DNA of 7,511 bases from contig DOFA01000024.1 in the NCBI GenBank assembly GCA_003532195.1, positions 1-7,511 of the forward strand, read 5' to 3'. The number at the start of each line of letters is the position of its first letter. Within the stretch, counting starts at the first letter, position 1. The notes beneath the pieces are model-generated. The model was not told the origin of the DNA, made no database searches, and saw nothing but the letters and a program-made list of their open reading frames with translations. Below are positions 1-5,471 of the stretch, piece after piece. This DNA is from Clostridiales bacterium (GTDB lineage: Bacteria > Bacillota > Clostridia > Saccharofermentanales > UBA5734). Made by a program: the position numbers and the translations under genes.

Positions 1-6
1 CCGGTA

Positions 7-12
7 CCTCCT
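7..12 (-). promoter_or_regulatory. Ribosome-binding site of the next gene, whose start lies off the window edge
   Basis: Read on the minus strand this is AGGAGG, a full Shine-Dalgarno match, followed by six bases to the window edge. No start codon lies inside the window, so the initiation codon should fall at or just beyond position 1. The gene directly follows the binding-protein gene in the same direction. In CUT1-type sugar ABC operons that place is usually taken by an inner-membrane permease of the MalF/UgpA kind. That identity is inferred from gene order only; none of its coding sequence is visible. Confidence 0.6.
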
Positions 13-18
13 CAATCT

Positions 19-59
19 GGCGGCAGCGGCGCAAGGGTCGAGACCCCTGCACCGCCGCC
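19..59 (-). other. Strong intercistronic RNA hairpin downstream of the binding-protein gene
   Basis: On the minus strand, the outer arms GGCGGCGG (52-59) and CTGCCGCC (19-26) pair over 8 bp. The inner arms GCAGGGGT (43-50) and ACCCTTGC (31-38) pair over another 8 bp. There are two G.T wobbles in total, a small asymmetric internal loop (T against GCCG) and a CTCG tetraloop. No T-run follows on either strand, and a Shine-Dalgarno sequence follows on the minus strand, so it is not a standard intrinsic terminator. It lies between the binding-protein stop codon and the next gene's ribosome site. In other importer operons such a hairpin protects the upstream mRNA, or lets only part of the transcription continue, so that binding protein exceeds permease. 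The structure is seen; the role is inferred. Confidence 0.75.
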
Positions 60-88
60 ATTCAGCAGCCTGGAAATATCATCGGGTA

Positions 89-1294
89 TCAGGATGTTGG
101 CTTAACGATCTGGGCGACCATATTATCCAGCATGGTCTGGATCGATTTACTGTAATCCTTACCTTCCATAGCGAGACCGAAAGCTTCCGCCGGCGACCAG
201 TAATTGCCCATGACACTGTTCTGGGAAACGGCATAAGCGCTTTGCGCCGAAAGGGCAGCCAGCGCGATGTTGGCTTTGACTGCGTCGTTGGCGGCAGCTT
301 TGATGTTGGACGGGCCCATTTGCCGCAGCTGGAAACGCAGCAGCTGGTTCTGCTCGTTGGTCAGCCACTCGGCCAGTTTCATGGCCGCGACTGCCGATTC
401 GGTCTGGGCGTTGACGCCGACCAGCTTAAAACCGGCGAAGCTGCTCATCTGGGTCTGGGTTCCGCCCAGGTTGAAGGTCGGCAGCTTGGTTGCCGCGTAA
501 TTGCTGCCCAGCTTGCCGGAGATGGCTTCCGCGTTCCAGGTGCCGCTGACGCCGGCCGCGATGGTCGTGCCGATGCCGCCGGTCAGGACCGAGTCGTCGC
601 CGGTCAGGAAAGCTTTGTGGGCGGTAAAGGCTTTGATCGCTTCGCCGACTTTCAAGCCGTTCTCATTGTTGAAATCGCAGGTTTGCACGCCGTTGGCGTC
701 CACGCCCAGCTTACCGCCGCCGCCGAGGAAGAAGGAAGCGATGTACCAGCCGTTGGAAACATCCATAAAGATTTTCTTGTTGGCAGCTCCGGCGACTTCG
801 AGCATCTTGTCCAGGCTCTTGACATCTTCTTCCGAGAGGACGCTCTTGTCATAATAGAGGAAATAGCCGTTGTCGGCGGTGGACGGATAAGCATAGAGCT
901 TGCCGTTGATCGTCGCAGCTTCGATCGAGCCGGCGACATTAGCGGCAATGATCGCTTCTTTGTTGCGAGTGACCTCATAAAGTGCGCCCGCTTTGACGAG
1001 ATCTGTAATCTGGTCGTTGGCAAACTGGAATACATCTGCCGCGGCTGCCGGGTCTTCGAGGACCTTGGCCTTGGCGTCGGCTTCACTGACTACAGTTAGC
1101 GTGATCGTGTAGTTGGCGTCCGTATTGGCCGCCTTGAACGAGTCGATCATGGTTTGCAACATCGCCTGGTCTTCCTGCGAACCCCAGACTTTCAGGGTGA
1201 TGTCTTCCTTGACGGTTGTCGCCGCACCCGCGCAGCCCGCCAGCATTAAAGCGGTTAATGCAAACACCATGATAAATACCAGAATCTTTTTCAT
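89..1294 (-). CDS. Sugar ABC transporter substrate-binding lipoprotein (extracellular solute-binding family 1, MalE/GanO-like)
   Basis: This 401-residue protein should capture a sugar or oligosaccharide outside the membrane and hand it to an ABC importer. It opens with a lipoprotein signal peptide: Lys2-Lys3, a hydrophobic run, then lipobox LAGC with the acylated cysteine at residue 21. The mature part reads as a family 1 solute-binding protein of the CUT1 sugar group. It has a KVWGSQEDQ-type first strand, DVFQFANDQ, GVSGTWNAEA in the middle, and a late GNYWSPAEAFG segment (Trp366), where this family often places ligand-stacking aromatics. The length is normal for the family. The ATG is preceded by AAGGAG (1304-1309) at nine bases. 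It starts only 46 bases after the regulator gene with no terminator between, so co-transcription with lacI is likely. Maltodextrin- or arabinogalactan-oligomer-type binding proteins are the nearest groups I recognise; the actual ligand is unknown. Confidence 0.9.
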   Translation of the reverse strand: MKKILVFIMVFALTALMLAGCAGAATTVKEDITLKVWGSQEDQAMLQTMIDSFKAANTDANYTITLTVVSEADAKAKVLEDPAAAADVFQFANDQITDLVKAGALYEVTRNKEAIIAANVAGSIEAATINGKLYAYPSTADNGYFLYYDKSVLSEEDVKSLDKMLEVAGAANKKIFMDVSNGWYIASFFLGGGGKLGVDANGVQTCDFNNENGLKVGEAIKAFTAHKAFLTGDDSVLTGGIGTTIAAGVSGTWNAEAISGKLGSNYAATKLPTFNLGGTQTQMSSFAGFKLVGVNAQTESAVAAMKLAEWLTNEQNQLLRFQLRQMGPSNIKAAANDAVKANIALAALSAQSAYAVSQNSVMGNYWSPAEAFGLAMEGKDYSKSIQTMLDNMVAQIVKPTS

Positions 1295-1340
1295 AGTCCG
1301 TTTCTCCTTCGTAAATTATTTTTTTAAGCAGTTTCCTGCA

Positions 1341-2351
1341 TTAAAAACGTTTGCTGACTGATGAACCGGCGATGATTTTCGTATCAAGCACGATAACCTG
1401 TTCCGGGTTTACGCCCCTGATATTTTGAATGATCAGATCGGCGCTGTACTGGGCGATTTCCTCGGCGGGCTGCCGCACGGTTGTCAGCGTCGGATTATAA
1501 TAGCGGGCCATCTCGATGCCGTCGAAGCCGATGACCGATATGTCTTCCGGAACCCGGAAACCGCGGTCAAAAATCGCCCGGACGGCTCCGATGGCCATGA
1601 TGTCGGACATGGCAAACAAGGCTGTAAACGCCGGCCGGCCGGCCGATAAGACCCGGGACATGGCCGCATGGGCGTCCTTCAGGGTAAACATCGATTCGAT
1701 GTAAAGGTCTTCGTTGAAGGTCAGCCCGTGGTCGGCAATACTCTGTTTAGCGCCGGTGAATCGCTCCCAGACCAGGTCGCGGGCCAGGCGCCGGCCGCCG
1801 AGAATGGCAATTTCCTTGTGCCCGTTGGCAATGACATAGTCGATTGCCTGGCGGGCCGCTTCAAAATCATTGACGCTGACGCTTGAAACATCTCTGTGGG
1901 CAAGGCCTTGGGCGGACAGGGTGACCAGGACGCAGGGCACCTTGATCTTTGCGAAGGCTTTCGGCCTGGCTGCCGGGTTGCCGCCCAGGAAAACGATGCC
2001 CAGGGCTTTCTTTTCCATCACCAGCGAAATGGCCGTCCGAACCTCGTCCGCCGATTCATCGATGTAATGGACCAGCGGAATATACTTCGCTTTGCCTATT
2101 TCCTGCTGGATCTTTTCGACAATGGGTACAAAGAAGGGATTGCTGGTGCCTTTGACAACAATGCAGATGATATTCGTTTTGGCCTGCTTGAGCGTTTTGG
2201 CTGTCACATTGGGAAAATAGCCATACTCTTCAATAACCTGATGCACTTTCTGCCTGGTCTGCTGGCTGACATCCGGCAAGTCATTAATCACACGGGAAAC
2301 CGTGCTGACTGAAACCCCGGCATATTTTGCTACTTCCCGGATTGTAATCAC
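1341..2351 (-). CDS. LacI-family transcriptional regulator
   Basis: This DNA-binding repressor of about 336 residues has a periplasmic-binding-protein-like sugar-sensing core. The first 22 or so residues form the family helix-turn-helix (TIREVAKYAGVS, then VSTVSRVIND). Next come the YGYFPNVTAKTLK hinge region and a two-lobed effector domain ending in the typical VIGFDGIEMARYYNPTLTTV stretch. I place the start at the GTG at 2351 because LacI-family proteins normally begin one or two residues before this TIREVA motif; GAGG (2364-2367) lies 12 bases upstream, a little far. An in-frame GTG at 2378 would add nine residues but has no ribosome site. It sits between the isomerase and binding-protein genes, so it probably controls this cluster, itself included, in response to the transported sugar or a derivative. 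The recognition helix begins with Val-Ser rather than the Met-Ala of CcpA, which argues for a local rather than a global regulator. Confidence 0.93.
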   Translation of the reverse strand: MITIREVAKYAGVSVSTVSRVINDLPDVSQQTRQKVHQVIEEYGYFPNVTAKTLKQAKTNIICIVVKGTSNPFFVPIVEKIQQEIGKAKYIPLVHYIDESADEVRTAISLVMEKKALGIVFLGGNPAARPKAFAKIKVPCVLVTLSAQGLAHRDVSSVSVNDFEAARQAIDYVIANGHKEIAILGGRRLARDLVWERFTGAKQSIADHGLTFNEDLYIESMFTLKDAHAAMSRVLSAGRPAFTALFAMSDIMAIGAVRAIFDRGFRVPEDISVIGFDGIEMARYYNPTLTTVRQPAEEIAQYSADLIIQNIRGVNPEQVIVLDTKIIAGSSVSKRF

Positions 2352-2387
2352 ACTTAAAATAAACCTCAATGATTGCACTCAGGCGGA

Positions 2388-2411
2388 GAAATCGTTCCCG
2401 GTATCGTTTTC
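2388..2411 (-). promoter_or_regulatory. Candidate LacI-type operator or cre-like site in the lacI leader
   Basis: This is a 24-bp imperfect palindrome of pattern GAAAnCGnTnCC / GGnAnCGnTTTC, with 18 of 24 positions symmetric. Read on the minus strand, the overlapping 14-mer at 2399-2412 is TGAAAACGATACCG. It matches the catabolite-responsive-element pattern TGNAANCGNTNNCA at nine of ten fixed positions. It lies just downstream of the expected transcription start (about 2418), a position where a bound repressor would block elongation. The hexamer AACGAT also occurs twice in direct orientation, 12 bp apart. Either autoregulation by the adjacent LacI protein or CcpA-type repression would fit. 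Confidence 0.45.
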
Positions 2412-2424
2412 AGCTACTAAGACA

Positions 2425-2453
2425 ATACTAACCCAATATTGACATTTTGTCAA
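2425..2453 (-). promoter_or_regulatory. Sigma-A-type promoter of lacI
   Basis: On the minus strand there is a perfect -35 box TTGACA (2448-2453), a 17-base spacer and a -10 box TAGTAT (2425-2430, four of six consensus positions). Transcription should start near 2418, giving a leader of about 67 bases before the GTG start. The promoter lies in the AT-rich gap between the isomerase stop and the regulator, so the regulator does not depend on the isomerase promoter. Confidence 0.7.
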
Positions 2454-2457
2454 TATT
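2435..2457. repeat. Perfect 23-bp inverted repeat overlapping the lacI -35 box and spacer
   Basis: The arms AATATTGACA (2435-2444) and TGTCAATATT (2448-2457) are exact reverse complements around a 3-base centre TTT. The right arm contains the -35 hexamer of the lacI promoter, so a dimeric protein bound here would cover the RNA polymerase contact. It is AT-rich, lies upstream of the expected transcript, and is followed by no T-run in either direction, so it is better read as a DNA operator than as a terminator. It lacks the central CG typical of LacI-family operators, which leaves the binding protein open. Confidence 0.7.
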
Positions 2458-2540
2458 TCAAGATTTAGATAAATATTTTTTGGTTATTTTGACCTATTCC
2501 AACGGTTATGTTTCCTGCCGGCTCGCTGGTGCGGTCGATT

Positions 2541-4007
2541 TTACCGGAATGGATTCTCCGATTTGTAAGGCAGGCCGGCGGGCTGGTTATAACTTATTTC
2601 CGGTATGCCCAGGTATTTGAAGACCGCAAAGAGCGCCCGGCCGCAGTGCGCGAAGGCAATGGCCCCGTGATGCGGATAGTTGTCTTCGATCAGGACATGG
2701 CGGTAAAAGCGGCCCATTTCCGGGATGGCCAAGATGCCGATGGCGCCGAATGACCGCGTGGCCACCGGCAGGACTTCGCCTTCGGCGATATAAGCTCTGA
2801 GCTGGGCGTCGGCGGTGCTTTGCAGGCGGAACAGTGTAATGTCCCCGGGCATAATATCGCCTTCAAGCGTCCCGTAAGTCACTTCCACCGGCAAGGCGCG
2901 GGCCATGATCATCTGGTTTTTCAGGCTGCAGGAGGACAGTTTGGCCGAGGCGGTGTTGCCGCAGTGAAAGCCCATGAAGGTATCGCTGTGCTGGTATTTG
3001 AATTTTCCTTCAATCTCCTGACGGAACATGTCAGCCGGCACCGTGTTGTTGACGTCGAGCAAGGTGACGATATCCTCGCTGACGCAGCCGCCGATGTATT
3101 CGCTGAGCGCGCCGTAAATGTCAACCTCGCAGGAGACGGGGATGCCCCGCGTGGCCAGGCGGCTGTTCACATAGCAGGGAACAAAACCGAATTCTGTCTG
3201 GAAAGCCGGCCAGCATTTGTTGGCAAAGACGACGAAGTCGCGGCTGCCTTTGTGCGCTTCCAGCCAGTCCAGCAGCGTCAGCTCATATTGCGCCAGTTTG
3301 GGCAGGATCCCGGGCAGCGTATTGCCCTGCCCCAGTTCGGCGGCCATGTCCCGCGCGACTTCCGGGATTCTGGCGTCGCCGGCATGTTTTTTAAACGAAC
3401 TGAAGAGATCGAGTTCGGAGTTTTCCTCAATCTCGACGCCCAGATCGTAGAGCCGCTTGATCGGCGCGTTGCAGGCCAGAAAATCCTGCGGGCGGGGTCC
3501 GAAGGAAATGATCTTCAAGCGGCCCAGGCCGATCAGCGCCCTGGCTACCGGAACGAATTCCGCGATCATGGCCGCCACTTCCTCCGGCGTGCCGACCGGG
3601 CGTTCCGGGATATAAGCCCTGATGCCCCGCAGTTTCAAATTGTAGCTGGCGTTGAGCAGCCCGCAGAAAGCGTCGCCGCGCCCCTCGACCAGGCTGTCAC
3701 CGCTGTCTTCGGCCGCCGCGGCGTACATGACCGGCCCGCCGAATTCTCTGGCGATCAGCGTTTCCGGTGTTTCCGGCCCGAAATTGCCCAGATAGACCAC
3801 CAGGGCGTTGCAGCCGGCGGTCCGGAGCTCCGTCAAGGCTTTGTTTATATCCAGCTCGTTTTCGACCACGGTTTCACAAGCAAAGATGGCTGTCCGGCCG
3901 GCGCAGGCGGCGACGACCGCCTGGCAGCGGCTCTGGGAAAGGGATTTGGGAAAACAATCCCTGCTGACCGCCACAATGCCCAGACGTACTTCCGGTATAT
4001 TATTCAT
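2541..4007 (-). CDS. L-fucose/L-arabinose isomerase family protein (sugar isomerase, COG2407-like)
   Basis: This 488-residue cytoplasmic enzyme probably interconverts an aldose and a ketose using a divalent metal. The N-terminal two-thirds resembles the nucleotide-fold domains of fucose isomerase. The second half holds the family signatures: CEVDIYGALSEYIGG with Glu294, LLDVNNT with Asp318, FHCGNTASAK, YGTLEGDIMPGDITLFR, and a late DNYPHHGAIA with His446-His447. The 24-residue gap between Glu294 and Asp318 equals that between the catalytic pair Glu337/Asp361 of E. coli FucI, and a C-terminal His completes the triad, so the active site looks intact. It is shorter than FucI (about 590 residues), as usual for this related group. 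The start is firm: AGGAGG (4015-4020) lies seven bases before the ATG. No clear terminator follows before lacI. Substrates in this group are poorly assigned; L-fucose, L-arabinose, D-arabinose or an unlisted sugar are all possible. Confidence 0.82.
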   Translation of the reverse strand: MNNIPEVRLGIVAVSRDCFPKSLSQSRCQAVVAACAGRTAIFACETVVENELDINKALTELRTAGCNALVVYLGNFGPETPETLIAREFGGPVMYAAAAEDSGDSLVEGRGDAFCGLLNASYNLKLRGIRAYIPERPVGTPEEVAAMIAEFVPVARALIGLGRLKIISFGPRPQDFLACNAPIKRLYDLGVEIEENSELDLFSSFKKHAGDARIPEVARDMAAELGQGNTLPGILPKLAQYELTLLDWLEAHKGSRDFVVFANKCWPAFQTEFGFVPCYVNSRLATRGIPVSCEVDIYGALSEYIGGCVSEDIVTLLDVNNTVPADMFRQEIEGKFKYQHSDTFMGFHCGNTASAKLSSCSLKNQMIMARALPVEVTYGTLEGDIMPGDITLFRLQSTADAQLRAYIAEGEVLPVATRSFGAIGILAIPEMGRFYRHVLIEDNYPHHGAIAFAHCGRALFAVFKYLGIPEISYNQPAGLPYKSENPFR

Positions 4008-4049
4008 ATCATTTCCTCCTGATCGCGTTGCTCATAAATAATCTTTTTC

Positions 4050-4078
4050 ATTATATCCAATTTTCATGATAATATAAA
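4050..4078 (-). promoter_or_regulatory. Probable promoter of the isomerase gene
   Basis: On the minus strand there is a perfect -10 box TATAAT (4050-4055), a 17-base spacer and a weak -35 box TTTATA (4073-4078, four of six). Transcription would begin near 4043, leaving a leader of about 35 bases that carries the AGGAGG site. The weak -35 would fit a promoter that depends on regulation, but this is inference. Confidence 0.6.
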
Positions 4079-4123
4079 TGATTTCCCGTGTCACCGGGCA
4101 TTTATCGCCAGGTATACCCGCCG

Positions 4124-4152
4124 TTGACTTAAGCCCGGTTTTGTGATGAAAT
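4124..4152 (+). promoter_or_regulatory. Probable promoter of the T-box/pheST transcript
   Basis: TTGACT (4124-4129, five of six consensus positions) is separated by 17 bases from TGAAAT (4147-4152, four of six). A TG one base upstream of the -10 box (4144-4145) gives an extended -10 element. The expected start near 4160 falls right where the T-box stem I begins, which supports the call. It is divergent from the isomerase promoter; the two -35 boxes are about 45 bases apart. Confidence 0.65.
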
Positions 4153-4159
4153 AAGATAA

Positions 4160-4400
4160 GCTCAAAAGCAATGATGTGGAGAGTAAGTTTATCACCGTCC
4201 GGCCAGAGAGAGGTTGTCACCGGCTGCAAGCAACCTTTACGGAAAAATGAACTGAAGTTCACCACGGAGCTGCCAGGGTGACAAGTAGTCCTGGCCGGCA
4301 CAGCGCCGTTATGGCTGACCAGAGGCGGCATAGGCAACTATGCAAATTGGGTGGTACCGCGAGCAATCGTCCCATGATGTTTCATGGGCATTTTTTATTT
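4160..4400 (+). ncRNA. T-box riboswitch, tRNA-Phe responsive, leader of pheST
   Basis: This cis-acting leader reads the charging state of tRNA-Phe. In stem I, the helix GTGG (4176-4179)/CCAC (4262-4265) lies below the specifier loop. The loop-E pair AGTA (4182-4185) and GAA (4254-4256) frames it, and the specifier codon TTC (Phe) is at 4258-4260. The helix AGTTT (4186-4190)/GAACT (4249-4253) lies above. The distal part has an AGAGA bulge (about 4205-4209) and a GCTGCAAG apical loop closed by GGTTG (4212-4216)/CAACC (4231-4235). A stem II hairpin CCAGG/CCTGG (4273-4294) follows. Stem III is GCATAG/CTATGC with a GCAA loop (4328-4343). The T-box itself contains TGGT (4352-4355), complementary to a tRNA ACCA end. 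It lies between helix GGG (4349-4351)/CCC (4371-4373) and helix GCGA (4359-4362)/TCGT (4367-4370). Uncharged tRNA should stabilise this antiterminator; charged tRNA should allow termination. Confidence 0.95.
4371..4396 (+). terminator. Rho-independent terminator of the T-box leader
   Basis: The 7-bp stem CCCATGA (4371-4377)/TCATGGG (4382-4388) has a TGTT loop and is followed by CA and six Ts (4391-4396). Its first three bases, CCC, are also needed by the antiterminator helix with GGG at 4349-4351, so the two folds exclude each other. This is the regulated attenuator in front of pheS. Confidence 0.9.
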
Positions 4401-4412
4401 GGAGGGAAAACC

Positions 4413-5450
4413 ATGCTGGACAAATTAACGTCCATACGGGCAAACGGCATTCAGGAGATCAACCAGGCCGGATCGCTGGAGCAGCTGCAGGAGGTCCGGA
4501 CTGCCCTGCTGGGGAAAAAAGGCCGGCTGACCGAGATTCTCAAAGGTCTGGGGCAGCTTTCCCCGGAAGAGAGAAAGGCAGTCGGCAAGGCGGCGAACGA
4601 GGTCAAGGACGAAATGGCGGAAATCCTGGAAGCGCGGCAGAAAGCGATCGTCGATGAAGCTTCGGCTTATGCCGGCGAGATCGATTTGACGCGCCCCGGC
4701 AGCAAAGTGCCTGACGGCGGCCTCCATCCGATCACCCAGATGTCCTATGACCTGAACGACGCCTTCCTGTCCCTTGGGTTTGCGGTTTACAGTGAAGATG
4801 AGATCACCAGCGAGCTCTATGCTTTTGACAACCTGAACTTCCCGCCGGAGCACCCGGCCCGCGAGTCGATGGATACCTACTGGATCGCCGGAACCGAGAA
4901 TGAACGCGGCGGCAAAAGGCTGGCCCTCCGCCCGCACCTGACCGGCGGCTCGGTCCGGTATCTGCAGAAGCACGGCGCGCCGGCCCGTTTCGTCTATCCG
5001 GGCCGGGTTTACCGGAACGAGACGACCGATGCCAGGCATGAACGGGCTTTCTTTCAGTATGAGGCGCTGATCGTGGACAAGGATTTCTCCTTCGCCTCCG
5101 GCCAGCTGCTGGTTAAGACAATCCTGGAGAAAGTTTTCGGCCGGGAGGTGGAGGTGCGCATGCGCGCCGGATTCTTCCCCTTTGTCGAGCCGGGTTTTGA
5201 AATCGACATGAAGTGCCTGGTCTGCGGCGGCTCCGGCTGTAAAGTCTGCAAGAATGTCGGCTGGATCGAGGTGATGCCCGGCGGATCCCCGCACCCCAAT
5301 GTCCTGCGGGCGGCGGGCCTTGATCCGGCAATCTGGTCGGGCTTCTATATCAACATCGGCCTGGACCGGCTGGTCATGATGCGGTACGGCGTCGACGACG
5401 TGCGCCTCTTCCACAGCGCCGATCTGAGATTCCTGAGCCAGTTCAAGTAA
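4413..5450 (+). CDS. pheS: Phenylalanine--tRNA ligase alpha subunit
   Basis: This is the catalytic subunit of the alpha2-beta2 enzyme that charges tRNA-Phe in the cytoplasm (345 residues, normal length). Residues 1 to about 90 form the tRNA-binding helical region. The class II catalytic domain follows, with LRPHLTGGSVRYL, motif 2 around PGRVYRNETTDARHER (196-211), then FFQYEAL, the FPFVEPGFEID strand, and motif 3 YINIGLDRLVMMRYGVDD near the C-terminus, ending in the usual DLRFLSQFK. It departs from E. coli PheS in two ways. Four cysteines (268, 271, 276, 279) sit in CLVCGGSGCKVC before motif 3, a likely zinc knuckle. The usual GCGMVHPNV is replaced by PGGSPHPNV. The ATG at 4413 has GGAGGG (4401-4406) six bases upstream. 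The longer open frame from 4278 would run through the T-box and is not used. pheT follows after 21 bases. Confidence 0.97.
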   Translation: MLDKLTSIRANGIQEINQAGSLEQLQEVRTALLGKKGRLTEILKGLGQLSPEERKAVGKAANEVKDEMAEILEARQKAIVDEASAYAGEIDLTRPGSKVPDGGLHPITQMSYDLNDAFLSLGFAVYSEDEITSELYAFDNLNFPPEHPARESMDTYWIAGTENERGGKRLALRPHLTGGSVRYLQKHGAPARFVYPGRVYRNETTDARHERAFFQYEALIVDKDFSFASGQLLVKTILEKVFGREVEVRMRAGFFPFVEPGFEIDMKCLVCGGSGCKVCKNVGWIEVMPGGSPHPNVLRAAGLDPAIWSGFYINIGLDRLVMMRYGVDDVRLFHSADLRFLSQFK

Positions 5451-5471
5451 TTTTATGCAAGGAGAATCATC

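Noticed and set aside
242..1099. 285-residue open frame on the plus strand across the binding-protein gene
   Set aside because: It is fully antisense to the lipoprotein gene, has no ribosome site I could support and no known motif, and its composition is typical of a shadow frame.
1328..1339. GCAG-TTTC-CTGC hairpin between lacI and the binding-protein gene, considered as a terminator
   Set aside because: It has only 4 bp of stem, and on the minus strand it is followed by an A-rich, not T-rich, run. The two genes are more likely co-transcribed.
2439..2471. Plus-strand promoter starting from the TTGACA at 2439-2444
   Set aside because: The hexamer arises from the palindrome's symmetry, no good -10 box lies 16-18 bases downstream, and the plus strand ahead holds no gene until 4413.
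2820..4022. 400-residue open frame on the plus strand across the isomerase gene
   Set aside because: It is antisense to a well-supported enzyme gene with conserved motifs and a perfect ribosome site. The frame is kept open by GC-rich codon bias, and the translation shows no recognisable family.
4032..4337. Small minus-strand open frame (101 codons) across the T-box leader
   Set aside because: It is explained by the structured RNA on the other strand; it has no family signature and would cross two promoters.
4278..4412. N-terminal extension of pheS by 45 residues
   Set aside because: The extension would translate the T-box stems and terminator. The ATG at 4413 has a strong ribosome site and matches the usual PheS N-terminus.
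4425..5414. 329-residue open frame on the minus strand across pheS
   Set aside because: It is antisense to an unmistakable pheS and has low-information composition; similar minus-strand frames across pheT (for example 6111-6836) are rejected for the same reason.
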